Notes: generated by a model not told the origin, from the letters alone. Shown: positions 27,048 through 35,916, counted from the stretch's first letter. The stretch is 64,000 bases of DNA from an uncultured Faecalibacterium sp. (GCA_934539245.1 CAKTCK010000010.1:1-64000); one strand, 5' to 3'. Translations and numbers: made by a program.

Positions 27048-27112
27048 CGTGAAAAAGCAAGCGGGGAAGATCCGCAGATTTTCCCCGCTTGCAAATATAA
27101 AATGATCTTTCC
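27048..27112. repeat. Palindromic intergenic element, copy B
   Basis: GTGAAAAAGCAAGCGGGGAA, then ATCCGCAGATTTT, then CCCCGCTTGC and AAATATAAAATG. It matches copy A at 1732-1792 in flanks and centre; stem bases differ as pairs (T-A to C-G; CCGG/CCGG to GGGG/CCCC). Like copy A it sits beyond a minus-strand terminator between convergent genes. Confidence 0.75.
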
Positions 27113-27163
27113 TCTGAAGATGCGCAAAGCGAACGCGGCGCGCATTCAAAACCGTCCCGCTAC

Positions 27164-27203
27164 AAAAAAGGTAGCTGCGTAAATTTCTGCGCAGCTGCCT
27201 CTT
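27164..27203 (-). terminator. Terminator of the csoR-copA operon
   Basis: On the minus strand AGGCAGCTGCG pairs with CGCAGCTACCT (one mismatch) followed by TTTTTTG. Confidence 0.85.
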
Positions 27204-27224
27204 GCATTTTGTGATGGCTGAATC

Positions 27225-27434
27225 TTACTGGATGCCGGTAACGGGATAATCCTGCGCCTCCACGGCCTTCTTCAGCACCTCATCGTCCACCTCTGCGTTC
27301 AGGGTGACGATGGCAGTACCGGCTTCGTGGCTGACAACAGCCTCGTCCACCTGCGGCAGAGCTTCCAGCGCTTTCTTGACGCGGGCTTCGCAGTGGGGGC
27401 ACATCATGCCTTCTACGGTCAGGGTCTTTTTCAT
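27225..27434 (-). CDS. copZ: CopZ-like copper chaperone from an internal in-frame start
   Basis: Inside the 3' end of copA, in the same frame, AAGGAGGAG (plus-strand complement at 27441-27449) lies six bases before an ATG at 27434. Translation from there gives 69 residues with the HMA fold: [19 protein letters not shown] then alternating strands and helices to the common stop. Free CopZ carries Cu+ to CopA and CsoR. The arrangement predicts two products, a CopA-CopZ fusion and free CopZ, from one frame. Whether the internal start is used is inference from the sequence. Confidence 0.7.
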   Translation of the reverse strand: MKKTLTVEGMMCPHCEARVKKALEALPQVDEAVVSHEAGTAIVTLNAEVDDEVLKKAVEAQDYPVTGIQ

Positions 27435-29780
27435 AGCGGTCTCCTCCTTGTAAATTGTATCTTCCTCCGCTGCGGGCTGCACAAGGGCGGCGGGCAGGGC
27501 AGGGACGTGTTTGGGTGGGTGGTCACGCTTTGCGCTGTGCAGGTCAAACAGGTTCAGCCGCAAGGCGTTGCTCACCACGCAGAAGCTGGAAAGGCTCATG
27601 GCAGCTGCGCCGAACATGGGGTTCAGCGTCAGCCCCAAGGGAATGAACACACCGGCTGCCAGCGGGATGCCGATGATGTTATAGATGAACGCCCAGAACA
27701 GGTTTTCGTGGATGTTGCGTAGGGAAGCGCGGCTCAGCCGGATGGCGGCGGGCACGTCCGACAGCTTGGAGTTCATCAGCACTACGTCCGCAGCGTCAAT
27801 GGCTACGTCCGTGCCTGCGCCGATGGCAATGCCGGTGTCCGCGCGGGTCAGGGCAGGGGCGTCGTTGATGCCATCGCCAACCATAGCCACCTTGCCGTAC
27901 TTTTGCAGCTGCCGGATAACGGCCTCTTTGCCCTCCGGCAGCACTCCCGCGATCACCTCGTCCACCCCGGCCTGTCGGCCGATGGCCTCGGCAGTGCGCT
28001 GGTTGTCGCCGGTCAGCATCACCACCCGGATGCCCATATTCCGCAGCTCCCGGATGGCCTGCGGGCTGTCCTCCTTGATGGTATCGGCTACCGCGATAAC
28101 GCCCAGCAGACGACCTGCACCGCCAAAGAACAGGGGCGTCTTACCCTGTGCAGCCAGCGCAGCAGCCTGCGTTTGCAGCGCAGCAGAGATAGCGACCTTT
28201 GCACCGATAAAGGCAGCGTTGCCGCCAAAGATCTCCTTGCCCTCCAGCTTGGCAGTAAGTCCGTTGCCCGGCAGGGCGGTAAAATCAGTAACAGCGGGCA
28301 GCTCCAGCCGCTTTTCCTCCGCATAGGCCAGCACAGCTCGCGCCAGCGGGTGCTCACTGTGACCCTCCAGCGCAGCTGCCAGCGTGAGCAACTCGGTCTC
28401 GGTCACGCCCGCAGCGGGCAGAAGGTCGGTGACGGTAGGCTCGCCACAGGTGATGGTGCCGGTCTTGTCCAGCGCCACGATGCGGGTGCGCCCAGCTTCT
28501 TCCAGCGCAGCAGCGGTCTTGAACAGGATGCCGTTTTTTGCGCCCAATCCGTTGCCCACCATAATAGCCACCGGTGTTGCCAGCCCCAGCGCACAGGGGC
28601 AGCTGATGACCAGCACCGAAATGCCTCGCGCCAGCGCGTAGCCTACATCCCGCCCCAGCAGCAACCAGACAAGGGTGGTGACCACTGCAATGCTGATGAC
28701 CGCAGGCACAAAAAAGCCGGATACAGTATCTGCGATCTTTGCAATGGGGGCTTTTGTGGCGGCGGCATCGCTGACCATGCGGATGATCTGTGCCAGCGTG
28801 GTGTCCTCGCCCACGCGGGTGGCACGGCACTGCAAATAACCGGACTGGTTGGTGGTGGCGGCGCTTACCTTATCGCCCACGGCCTTGTCCACCGGGATGC
28901 TCTCGCCGGTCAGGGCACTCTCGTTCACGGCGCTGCTGCCCTCCAGCACAATGCCGTCCACCGGGATATTCTCGCCCGGGCGCACCACAAAGATATCCTC
29001 TTTCTGCACCTGTTCAATGGGCACGGTCACCTCGGCGCCGTCCCGCAGCAGGGTAGCAGTCTTAGGGGCAAGCTTCATCAGGCTCTTGAGCGCATCGGTG
29101 GTCTTGCCCTTAGAGCGTGCTTCCAGCATCTTGCCCACCGTGATAAGGGTCAAAATCATGGCGGCAGACTCAAAATAGAACTCCATCATGTAGTGCATGA
29201 CCAGTTCTTCGTTGCCGTGCAGCTGCGCATCGGTCATGGCAAACAGGGCGTAGGTACTCCACACAAAGCTTGCCATCGAGCCCATAGCTACCAGCGTATC
29301 CATGTTGGGGGAGCGGTGCACCAGCCCCTTGAAGCCGTTGATGAAAAACTTCTGGTTGATCACCATCACGATGCCTGCCAGCAGCAGCTGTACCAGCCCC
29401 ATGGCAATGTGATTGCCGTCAAACCAGCGGGGCAGCGGCCAGCCCCACATCATGTGCCCCATGGAAAAGTACATCAATACCAGCAAAAAGCCCAGCGAGG
29501 CGATGAGCCGCTGTTTCAGCTTGGGCGTTTCGTGGTCGGCCAGCGCGTCCAGTTCTGCGCTGGTACTAGTGGCTGCGGCGGCCTTTTTGGAGCTTGCACC
29601 GTAACCGGCCTGCTCCACAGCGCGGATAATGGCGGCATCCTCTGCGGTGCCCTCCACCCCCATGGAGTTTGTCAGCAGGCTTACCGAACAGCCGGTGACG
29701 CCCGGCACACTCTTTACGGCCTTTTCTACCCGGGCAGAGCAGGCCGCGCAGCTCATGCCGGTAACGTTGAATTGTTCCAT
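27225..29780 (-). CDS. copA: Copper-exporting P-type ATPase with C-terminal CopZ-like domain
   Basis: An 851-residue P1B ATPase that pumps Cu+ out of the cell. An N-terminal heavy-metal domain has [14 protein letters not shown]; the transport core has [13 protein letters not shown] (CPC motif), [10 protein letters not shown] phosphorylation site and [11 protein letters not shown]. After the normal C-terminus ([10 protein letters not shown]) a 40-residue Ala/Pro/Glu linker leads in frame into a second metal-binding domain, [15 protein letters not shown], at residues 783-851. That last part has its own ribosome binding site and start and is listed separately. The gene follows csoR by 38 bases. 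Confidence 0.95.
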   Translation of the reverse strand: MEQFNVTGMSCAACSARVEKAVKSVPGVTGCSVSLLTNSMGVEGTAEDAAIIRAVEQAGYGASSKKAAAATSTSAELDALADHETPKLKQRLIASLGFLLVLMYFSMGHMMWGWPLPRWFDGNHIAMGLVQLLLAGIVMVINQKFFINGFKGLVHRSPNMDTLVAMGSMASFVWSTYALFAMTDAQLHGNEELVMHYMMEFYFESAAMILTLITVGKMLEARSKGKTTDALKSLMKLAPKTATLLRDGAEVTVPIEQVQKEDIFVVRPGENIPVDGIVLEGSSAVNESALTGESIPVDKAVGDKVSAATTNQSGYLQCRATRVGEDTTLAQIIRMVSDAAATKAPIAKIADTVSGFFVPAVISIAVVTTLVWLLLGRDVGYALARGISVLVISCPCALGLATPVAIMVGNGLGAKNGILFKTAAALEEAGRTRIVALDKTGTITCGEPTVTDLLPAAGVTETELLTLAAALEGHSEHPLARAVLAYAEEKRLELPAVTDFTALPGNGLTAKLEGKEIFGGNAAFIGAKVAISAALQTQAAALAAQGKTPLFFGGAGRLLGVIAVADTIKEDSPQAIRELRNMGIRVVMLTGDNQRTAEAIGRQAGVDEVIAGVLPEGKEAVIRQLQKYGKVAMVGDGINDAPALTRADTGIAIGAGTDVAIDAADVVLMNSKLSDVPAAIRLSRASLRNIHENLFWAFIYNIIGIPLAAGVFIPLGLTLNPMFGAAAMSLSSFCVVSNALRLNLFDLHSAKRDHPPKHVPALPAALVQPAAEEDTIYKEETAMKKTLTVEGMMCPHCEARVKKALEALPQVDEAVVSHEAGTAIVTLNAEVDDEVLKKAVEAQDYPVTGIQ

Positions 29781-29818
29781 TGCTATTTCTCCTTGTGGTC
29801 AGTTTGCCCGGCGGGCGG

Positions 29819-30178
29819 TCATTTCATCAGCTTGGTCAGCAGCCGGAGCAGTTCTTCCAGCTTCTCATTGCTGCCGGCACGCAGGTCATCCGCCACGCAG
29901 CTGCCGATGTGCTGCGCCAGCAATTCCCGGGAAAAGCTGTTCAGCGCCGCATTGGCTGCGGCTACCTGCACCAGAATGTCCACACAGTAGGCATCCTTTT
30001 CCAGCATCCCGCGGATGCCCCGTATCTGCCCTTCAATGCGGTTCAGCCGGTTGAGCAGGGCTTTGTATTCCTCCGGGCTGCGCTCTTTGTGGCGGCAGCA
30101 GGGGACAGCGGTATCTGCCGCAGTGTTCGCTTCCGGCGCATCATCGCAGCAGCAACAGTGCTTTTTGCGCTCTTCCAT
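29819..30178 (-). CDS. csoR: CsoR-family copper-sensing repressor
   Basis: A 119-residue repressor. The core is the CsoR/RcnR four-helix fold, RLNRIEGQIRGIRGML, with the Cu(I) ligands visible as Cys in DAYCVDIL and His-x3-Cys in QHIGSC. Before it there is an extra 30-residue segment rich in Cys and His (KKHCCCC, VPCCRHKE) not usual in the family. ATG at 30178 follows AAAGGAG. It is first in the csoR-copA operon and has a palindromic G-tract operator in its leader, so it should repress its own operon until Cu+ binds. Confidence 0.92.
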   Translation of the reverse strand: MEERKKHCCCCDDAPEANTAADTAVPCCRHKERSPEEYKALLNRLNRIEGQIRGIRGMLEKDAYCVDILVQVAAANAALNSFSRELLAQHIGSCVADDLRAGSNEKLEELLRLLTKLMK

Positions 30179-30197
30179 ATCAGAATCGCTCCTTTCA

Positions 30198-30217
30198 TAA
30201 ACCCCCATGGGGTATAT
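30198..30217. promoter_or_regulatory. CsoR operator
   Basis: AAACCCCCATGGGGTATAT is a palindromic C/G-tract site of the type bound by CsoR (consensus TACCC-N-GGGTA). It lies between the promoter start point and the csoR start. Confidence 0.8.
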
Positions 30218-30231
30218 TTTCTTGCAACAGC

Positions 30232-30260
30232 AGTATAGCACATAATATCCGACAATTCAA
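30232..30260 (-). promoter_or_regulatory. Promoter of the csoR-copA operon
   Basis: Minus-strand TTGAAT (30255-30260), 17-base spacer, TATACT (30232-30237); the operator lies about 15-30 bases downstream. Confidence 0.75.
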
Positions 30261-30271
30261 GTAGGAAATCA

Positions 30272-30314
30272 AGAAAAAAGAAAACGAGGGAAGCCCCGCA
30301 GGCTTTCCCTCGTT
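30272..30314 (-). terminator. Terminator of the esterase-like gene
   Basis: AACGAGGGAAAGCC/GGCTTCCCTCGTT arms on the minus strand are followed by TTCTTTTTTC. It sits between the esterase-like gene and the csoR promoter. Confidence 0.87.
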
Positions 30315-30322
30315 GTAAGCTC

Positions 30323-31081
30323 TTACTTTACTTCCAGAATGCGCGGTGCAAACAGGCTCCACATCTTGCCCCACCAGTACCAGTCGTGGGAGACGTCACC
30401 GCCCCAGATCTCCAGATGTGCGGGCATGCCCTGATCCTTCAGCAGATCAGCCAGTGCCTGCGTGTCGTCCAGTGCATCGCCCTCGTAAGCGCCCTGACCG
30501 GCGCAGAGGATCAGGCTGTTCTCTTCTGCTTTAGTCAGCGCCAGCTTGTTGGCAATGCCGTTCTCCTGCAGGTAAGCAATGGGAGAGCAGCGCAGCACCA
30601 TGTCGTCGCTGTCAGTGCCCCAGAAGCGGGTCAGGTTGTAGATACCGCCCATGCCCACGGCACCGGCAAACAGGGTGGGACGGCGCAGGCGGCAGTGGAC
30701 GGCGTGGTAAGCGCCCAAATCCACACCGGCAGTCCAGATCCGGGTGCCCTTTTTGGCGTTGTTCAGGGTCAGAATGCGGGGAGCCAGCTCAGCGCTCAGG
30801 TAGACGAAATACTTCTCCTGCAGCTCGGCGCGGCGGCGCTGGGGCAGATCACCGTTCAACAGACCTTCGCCGTCCACGGCATCCGCGCAAAACAGCTGCA
30901 CCTTGCCCTCGTTCAGCAGCTGGGCAATGGCATCGGGCATTCCGTTGTTCTCCCAGTCGTAAAAACGGCCGCCGCGGGCGGGCAGTGCCAGCACCGGCAC
31001 ACCGGCATGGCCGTACACCTTAAACTCCATCTCACGGCCAAGAACCGTGCTCCACTCTTTGTAATAGGTACCCTGGATCAT
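30323..31081 (-). CDS. Esterase-like alpha/beta hydrolase with Asp at the nucleophile position
   Basis: A 252-residue protein of the esterase-D-like fold found in gut Firmicutes, with VPVLALPARGGRFYDWEN at the oxyanion strand and a late His in GGDVSHDWYWW. The nucleophile elbow reads TAGVDLGAYHA, so the expected catalytic Ser of GxSxG is Asp121 (codon GAT). Either the enzyme uses an Asp nucleophile or it has lost esterase activity and binds a ligand or protein. It is a single-gene unit with ribosome binding site AGGAGTG before ATG 31081. Confidence 0.8.
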   Translation of the reverse strand: MIQGTYYKEWSTVLGREMEFKVYGHAGVPVLALPARGGRFYDWENNGMPDAIAQLLNEGKVQLFCADAVDGEGLLNGDLPQRRRAELQEKYFVYLSAELAPRILTLNNAKKGTRIWTAGVDLGAYHAVHCRLRRPTLFAGAVGMGGIYNLTRFWGTDSDDMVLRCSPIAYLQENGIANKLALTKAEENSLILCAGQGAYEGDALDDTQALADLLKDQGMPAHLEIWGGDVSHDWYWWGKMWSLFAPRILEVK

Positions 31082-31160
31082 AAATCAAGCACTCCTTATT
31101 TTATCATTCACCGGCCCGGGCACAGTCGCTGCGCACCGGTGCCGGATTTGGAAGCTATAA

Positions 31161-31337
31161 TCAGACAAACTGGTTGCGCTGCGGGTCATAATCGTAGCCC
31201 ACAGCATGCAGCTTTGCGCACAGACAGGCCTTGTCGGCCTCCAGATCCTCGCACAGCGCATCGAGATCCTTATACTGATCCCGCAGTTTCAGGTTCACCA
31301 CGCTCAGCAGCATGATGGGATCAACAGGCAAAGACAT
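31161..31337 (-). CDS. DUF4250 family small protein
   Basis: A 58-residue protein starting MSLPVDPIMLLSVVNLKLRD and ending YDYDPQRNQFV, the pattern of the DUF4250 family of small clostridial proteins of unknown role. The ATG at 31337 follows AAGGAGAGG; in-frame codons further upstream run through the rpmB terminator and are unlikely to be used. Confidence 0.8.
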   Translation of the reverse strand: MSLPVDPIMLLSVVNLKLRDQYKDLDALCEDLEADKACLCAKLHAVGYDYDPQRNQFV

Positions 31338-31361
31338 TTTATTCCTCTCCTTGCGGCAAAT

Positions 31362-31393
31362 AAAAAAGCCGGCCACTCGACAAAGTGACCGGC
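31362..31393 (-). terminator. Terminator of rpmB
   Basis: GGCCGGTCACT and AGTGGCCGGC arms with TTTTTT on the minus strand, between rpmB and the DUF4250 gene. Confidence 0.9.
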
Positions 31394-31406
31394 CACATAC
31401 ACCAAA

Positions 31407-31595
31407 TTAGACAGCGCGGGTAACTTTGCCAGCGCGCAGGCAACGGGAGCATGCGTAGACATACTTGGGAGAGCCCTCCACGACCGCCTTGACACGACGG
31501 ACATTCGGCTTCCAGGTACGGTTGGAACGGCGATGAGAGTGAGAGACCTTGATACCAAAGGTAACACCCTTGCCGCAGCATTCACACTTAGCCAT
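31407..31595 (-). CDS. rpmB: 50S ribosomal protein L28
   Basis: A 62-residue ribosomal protein: MAKCECCGKGVTFGIKVSHS, RRSNRTWKPN, and a second Cys pair CSRCLRAGKV. The two CxxC pairs make it the zinc-binding form. Start ATG 31595 is preceded by GGAGG; the longer open frame upstream has no start signal. Confidence 0.96.
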   Translation of the reverse strand: MAKCECCGKGVTFGIKVSHSHRRSNRTWKPNVRRVKAVVEGSPKYVYACSRCLRAGKVTRAV

Positions 31596-31788
31596 GGTAA
31601 TTGCACCTCCTACAGTGAAGTATGGAATCAAAATAATCAGCTTGACTATTCTACCAGAGATGCAAAGAAAAAGCAAGCCTTTTTTAAAAATTCTTGCAGC
31701 TTTTTGCATTCCCGGCGCTGTGGGGCTTGTGCGGAGCACAAAAAAATAGTATTATAAAGGAAGAAATTCGTTTTGACAGGAGATTTAC

Positions 31789-32463
31789 ATGACCGCACAG
31801 GCAACCTATTATATCATTCGCGCACTGGTGGCGCTGGTAGCCATCCCGTTTCACGAAGCTGGCCATGCGCTGGCAGCATGGCTGCTGGGCGATGCCACCG
31901 CCAAACGCGAGGGGCGTCTTTCACTGAATCCTTTTGCCCACTTTGACCTGCTGGGCACCTTATGCATGGTGTTTGCAGGTGTGGGCTGGGCAAAGCCTGT
32001 GTCCACCAATCCCCGCAACTTCAAAAACCCTAAGTGGGGTATGGCGCTCACTGCACTGGCCGGCCCTGTGGCAAACCTTGTGCTGGCTTACCTTGGCATG
32101 GTGGCATGGAAGGTGATGTACTATTGGGCACCGGTCAATAACGCCACCATTTACATTGCCATGTTCCTGCGGTATCTGGTGCTGATGAACGTCAGCCTTG
32201 CAGTGTTCAACCTGATCCCAGTGCCGCCGCTGGACGGCAGCCGCATTCTGCTTGTGGTGCTGCCGCAGCGCATCTACTTTGGTCTGATGCGGTACGAAAA
32301 ATATATCATGATCGTTATGCTGGCAGCGGTTTGGGGCGGCTTTCTGGATGTGCCGCTGTACTACCTGAACAACGTGGTGTGGTCACTTTTGGGTGTGGGC
32401 ACCGGGTATATTGATAAGATCGCCTACGCCGTTTATGCCAGCAGCCTTGGGGCGGTGATCTGA
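31789..32463 (+). CDS. Site-2 protease family M50 metallopeptidase
   Basis: A 224-residue membrane protein with the zinc site HEAGHALAAW at residues 23-32 and the third ligand in PPLDGSR near 145. It belongs to the small rhomboid-like M50 proteins (YwhC/FtsH-like neighbourhood) that lack a PDZ domain and cleave membrane substrates. It directly abuts scpA (stop then GTG), a linkage common in Firmicutes. RBS is AGGAG. Confidence 0.9.
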   Translation: MTAQATYYIIRALVALVAIPFHEAGHALAAWLLGDATAKREGRLSLNPFAHFDLLGTLCMVFAGVGWAKPVSTNPRNFKNPKWGMALTALAGPVANLVLAYLGMVAWKVMYYWAPVNNATIYIAMFLRYLVLMNVSLAVFNLIPVPPLDGSRILLVVLPQRIYFGLMRYEKYIMIVMLAAVWGGFLDVPLYYLNNVVWSLLGVGTGYIDKIAYAVYASSLGAVI

Positions 32464-33186
32464 GTGGCAGAGGAATTGACCTTCCATCTGGAGGATTTTG
32501 ACGGCCCGCTGGAATTATTGCTGGCGCTGGTGGCCAAACATAAAATGGACTTGCACAACATCCCCATTTTGCAGCTCATTGATCAGTACACCCGCACCGT
32601 GGAGCAGGCCGACCCAGACCCCGAGACCGCCAGCGCCTTCATTGAGATGGCGGCGCATCTGGTGGAGATGAAAAGCTTTCTGCTGCTGCCCCGCAGCGAA
32701 GAGGGCGAGCGCATGAAGCAGGAGCTTACAGGCCAGCTCATCGAGTACGACCAGTGCCGCCGCGTGGCAGAGCTGTTGCGCGCAAAAGGGGAGACCGCTC
32801 CGGTGTTTGTACGCTGCCCTATGGAGATGGAATTGGACAACACCTACGCGCTGCACCACGCCCCGCAGATCTTGGCGGACTACTGGCAGGCGCTGGCAGG
32901 CCGCACCAAGACCCGCCGCGTGCCCACCCAGCAGCAGTTTGAGCCGCTGGTCACCGCGCCCATGGTATCGGTCACCAGCCGGGTGGTGTACATCCTGCGC
33001 CGGATGCTGGGCGGCACTGTGGCAAAAATGGAACAGCTGTTTTCCCGCAGCCAGAGCCGCAGCACCAACGTAGCCACTTTTCTGGCGCTGCTGGAACTGG
33101 TGCGCGGCGGACGCATCGCGCTGGACGACCGGGGAGCGCTGACCATGCGCCGCACCCGCCCGGAACGCAATAAGGAGAACCCATGA
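32464..33186 (+). CDS. scpA: Segregation and condensation protein A
   Basis: A 240-residue kleisin of the SMC-ScpAB condensin. N-terminal FHLEDFDGPLELLLALV and KMDLHNIPI are the hallmark SMC-binding region, and LVEMKSFLLLP follows. The start is GTG at 32464 immediately after the TGA of the previous gene, without its own strong ribosome binding site, suggesting translational coupling. It overlaps scpB by four bases. Confidence 0.95.
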   Translation: MAEELTFHLEDFDGPLELLLALVAKHKMDLHNIPILQLIDQYTRTVEQADPDPETASAFIEMAAHLVEMKSFLLLPRSEEGERMKQELTGQLIEYDQCRRVAELLRAKGETAPVFVRCPMEMELDNTYALHHAPQILADYWQALAGRTKTRRVPTQQQFEPLVTAPMVSVTSRVVYILRRMLGGTVAKMEQLFSRSQSRSTNVATFLALLELVRGGRIALDDRGALTMRRTRPERNKENP

Positions 33187-33728
33187 ACCAGAAACAGATC
33201 CTTGCCGCCGTGGAGGCCATGCTTTTTGCCTGCGGCGACCCCATAGGTGCTGATAAGCTAGCACAGGCGGTGCAGCTGCCCCAGTCCAGCGTGGATGCTG
33301 CACTGGAGACCCTGCACACCCGCTACCAGCGGGAGGACAGCGGCCTGTGTCTGCTGCACTTGAATACCCGGTGGCAGCTGGCCACCAAGACCCAGTGGGC
33401 AGACTGTGTGCGCCGCGTGCTGGACAGCCGCCGCGCCGTACCGCTTGGCCCTGCGGCCATGGAGACCTTGACCGTCATCGCCTATAATCAGCCGGTGTCC
33501 CGCGCTTTTATTGAACAGGTGCGCGGCGTGGATTCCTCTTCCAGCGTGTCCGGTCTGCTGGAAAAGGGGCTGATCGAAGAAGCCGGACGCCTCGATCTGC
33601 CGGGCCGCCCGGTCAGTTTTCGCACCACCGATACATTTTTGCGTGTGTTCGGTCTGTCCAGTCTGGCAGACCTGCCGCCGGTGCACAGCGACGCACCGGC
33701 AGATGATCCGACCGAAAGTGAGGGCTGA
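33183..33728 (+). CDS. scpB: Segregation and condensation protein B
   Basis: A 181-residue winged-helix partner that dimerises on ScpA. MLFACGDPIGADKLAQ at the start and ETLTVIAYNQPVSRAFIEQVRGVDS in the middle are family signatures. ATG at 33183 overlaps the scpA stop and has AAGGAG upstream. The DUF2953 gene follows three bases later. Confidence 0.95.
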   Translation: MNQKQILAAVEAMLFACGDPIGADKLAQAVQLPQSSVDAALETLHTRYQREDSGLCLLHLNTRWQLATKTQWADCVRRVLDSRRAVPLGPAAMETLTVIAYNQPVSRAFIEQVRGVDSSSSVSGLLEKGLIEEAGRLDLPGRPVSFRTTDTFLRVFGLSSLADLPPVHSDAPADDPTESEG

Positions 33729-33731
33729 CCC

Positions 33732-34460
33732 ATGGGCATAGTTCTTTCCGCAGTGGGCGCTTGTCTGCTGTTCATCCTCAAGGTGGTGGGCATCCTGCTG
33801 TTGATCATTTTGGTGCTGGTGGCGCTGTTGCTGCTGTGCCCCTTCTGCGCGGATGTCTGCTGGCAAAACGATACCCTTACCGTAAAAGCCGGGGCTCTGG
33901 GCATCACCTTCCCGGTGTTCCAATATCCTAAGCCTGAACCTCCCGCCCAGCCGGAGGAGCCCAAGGGCTTTACCGGCAGGCTGAAAGCAAAATTCCGCGC
34001 ATGGCGTGCGGAGCGCAAGCGCAAAAAAGCTGAAAAAAAGGCCGCACAGCCTGCAAAGCCCAAGGCTGAAAAGCCGCCTCGCCAAAAGGCAAAGATCACG
34101 CTGGATGTGGTCTGCACCATGCTGCGGGGCGTGGGTACGCTGCTGCGGGCGGTGTTTGGCGCTATCCGCTTTACAAAGATCTCGGTCTGCCTTGGCGTGC
34201 GCGGCGATGACCCCGCCGCAGCTGCCCGCGATTACGGCAAGCTGCAGGCGTGGCTGTACCCGACCCTTGGTGTGCTGGACCATTTCTTCTTTCTGGAATT
34301 TGACCAGCTGCACGTTCTGCCGGACTTCGGCAGCGCCCAGCCCACTGTGCAAGATAGGGTATCCTTCCGGGTCAGTGCGCAGGCGCTGTTCATCGTTATT
34401 GCCGCTGTGCGGGTGCTGTATGAGTTCTGGCGCAAAAAAGTATTGGACATTTTTATTTGA
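33732..34460 (+). CDS. DUF2953 membrane protein
   Basis: A 242-residue protein with a long N-terminal hydrophobic stretch (about 6-38), a Lys/Ala/Pro-rich linker and a C-terminal DUF2953 domain with LGVRGDDPAAAARDYGKLQAWLYP shortened signature elements. In endospore formers the gene often stands between scpB and gerW and its function is unknown; the same order is kept here. Confidence 0.82.
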   Translation: MGIVLSAVGACLLFILKVVGILLLIILVLVALLLLCPFCADVCWQNDTLTVKAGALGITFPVFQYPKPEPPAQPEEPKGFTGRLKAKFRAWRAERKRKKAEKKAAQPAKPKAEKPPRQKAKITLDVVCTMLRGVGTLLRAVFGAIRFTKISVCLGVRGDDPAAAARDYGKLQAWLYPTLGVLDHFFFLEFDQLHVLPDFGSAQPTVQDRVSFRVSAQALFIVIAAVRVLYEFWRKKVLDIFI

Positions 34461-34538
34461 AGATGATACACTAAATCTATATCAGAATGCTTTCCGGCGG
34501 GCTGTTGCCTGCACGGATGAATAAAGGAGAGTTGTTTT

Positions 34539-34943
34539 ATGGCAGAGCATCCTATTCAGGGTCTGATGAACGTTACGATGGAGAAGATCCACCAGATGGT
34601 GGACTCCAACACCATTATCGGCAAGCCCATCACCACCGAGGATGGCATCACCATCCTGCCGGTGTCCAAGGTGAGCTTCGGTTTCGCTTCCGGCGGCACC
34701 GATTTTAACGGCAAGAACGCTGCCAACAAGGATCTGTTCGGCGGCGGCTCCGGTGCCGGTGTCAACATCCAGCCAGTGGCATTTCTGGTCATCAAGGATG
34801 GCTGCGTGCGCACCATCCAGCTGTCGGATAGCTCTAACAGCATCGACCGCGCCCTGACCATGCTGCCCGAACTGGTGGAAAAGCTCACTACGCTGGTCAA
34901 AAAGGACGACAAGACCCCCGCAGAGGAGCCCAAGGCAGAGTAA
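34539..34943 (+). CDS. GerW family protein (YtfJ)
   Basis: A 134-residue member of the GerW/YtfJ family: KPITTEDGITILPVSKVSFG, then a Gly-rich GGGSGAGVNIQPVAFLVI. In Bacillus GerW is needed for germination, but the family is also kept in non-sporulating lineages. It is preceded by AAGGAG and follows the DUF2953 gene by 78 bases, in the conserved scpA-scpB-DUF2953-gerW order. Confidence 0.9.
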   Translation: MAEHPIQGLMNVTMEKIHQMVDSNTIIGKPITTEDGITILPVSKVSFGFASGGTDFNGKNAANKDLFGGGSGAGVNIQPVAFLVIKDGCVRTIQLSDSSNSIDRALTMLPELVEKLTTLVKKDDKTPAEEPKAE

Positions 34944-34967
34944 CCCTTTATACAAATCAAGCCGCAG

Positions 34968-34994
34968 CCGCAGACCTTTTGGTCTGCGGTTTAT
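34968..34994 (+). terminator. Terminator after gerW
   Basis: CCGCAGACC-TTTT-GGTCTGCGG with a weak TTTA tail. Confidence 0.7.
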
Positions 34995-35073
34995 ATAGCC
35001 GCGCACCGTGACCCGCAAATGCAGGGGAGTGGTGCGCGTTTTGAGCGCCGTGAGGCGCACAAGGAGTAATATT

Positions 35074-35901
35074 ATGGCAGAAGAACGTATTCAGAAGATC
35101 ATGGCAGAGCAGGGTTTGTGCTCCCGCCGCGCCGCTGAGCAGATCATTGCCGAGGGTCGCGTCAAGGTGAACGGCCACCCGGTCAAGGTGGGCGACAAGA
35201 TGGACCCCAACCGTGACGTGCTCCATGTGGATGACGAGCGCATCTACATCCAGAAAAACCAGCAGCTGTATTATCTGGCACTGTACAAGCCCCGTGGCTA
35301 TGTGACCACCGCCAGCGATGAACTGGGACGCAAGACCGTGATGGACTTGGTCAGCGACATCCCTGCCCGCCTGTACCCGGTGGGCCGCTTGGATAAGGAC
35401 AGCGAGGGCCTGCTGCTGATGACCAACGATGGTGCCTTTGCGCAGGCCGTCACCCATCCCTCCGGCGGCATCTCCAAGCTGTACCGCGTTACCGTGCAGC
35501 CCCGCGCCGACGAGGCCACTATCCTCAAGCTGAGCAGCGGCGTTGTGCTGGATGATGGCACCAAGACCATGCCCTGTGCCATCAATGTGGTCACTGACGA
35601 GCCCGGCCGCACCGTGATGGAGATGACCCTGAAAGAGGGCAAGAACCGCGAAATTCGCCGGATGTGCGAGAGCGTTGGTCTTGAGGTGGTGCGCCTGAAG
35701 CGCAACGCCGAGGGCGTGGTCAAGCTGGGCATGCTCAAGCCCGGCACCTACCGCGAGCTGACCAAGGCCGAGGTGAACGGCCTGCGCGCCGCAGCCGTCA
35801 AGGGTCGTGCGCAGACCCGCTCTGCTGCCCAGCAGTCCAAGGCTGCCGAGCGCCGTCCCCGCGGCCCTGTGGGTAAAAACGCACCCCGGAAGCAGAAGTA
35901 A
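35074..35901 (+). CDS. rluB: 23S rRNA pseudouridine synthase, RluB family
   Basis: A 275-residue enzyme with an N-terminal S4 RNA-binding domain (RIQKIMAEQGLCSRRAAEQ) and a catalytic domain whose Asp lies in VGRLDKDSEGLLLMTND. The KLYRVTV and GKNREIRRM motifs are those of the RsuA/RluB group. ATG at 35074 follows AAGGAG. The last 30 residues are a basic Arg/Lys/Ala tail. It is 15 bases from the transporter gene. Confidence 0.92.
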   Translation: MAEERIQKIMAEQGLCSRRAAEQIIAEGRVKVNGHPVKVGDKMDPNRDVLHVDDERIYIQKNQQLYYLALYKPRGYVTTASDELGRKTVMDLVSDIPARLYPVGRLDKDSEGLLLMTNDGAFAQAVTHPSGGISKLYRVTVQPRADEATILKLSSGVVLDDGTKTMPCAINVVTDEPGRTVMEMTLKEGKNREIRRMCESVGLEVVRLKRNAEGVVKLGMLKPGTYRELTKAEVNGLRAAAVKGRAQTRSAAQQSKAAERRPRGPVGKNAPRKQK

Positions 35902-35916
35902 GGAGTTTATCGAATC

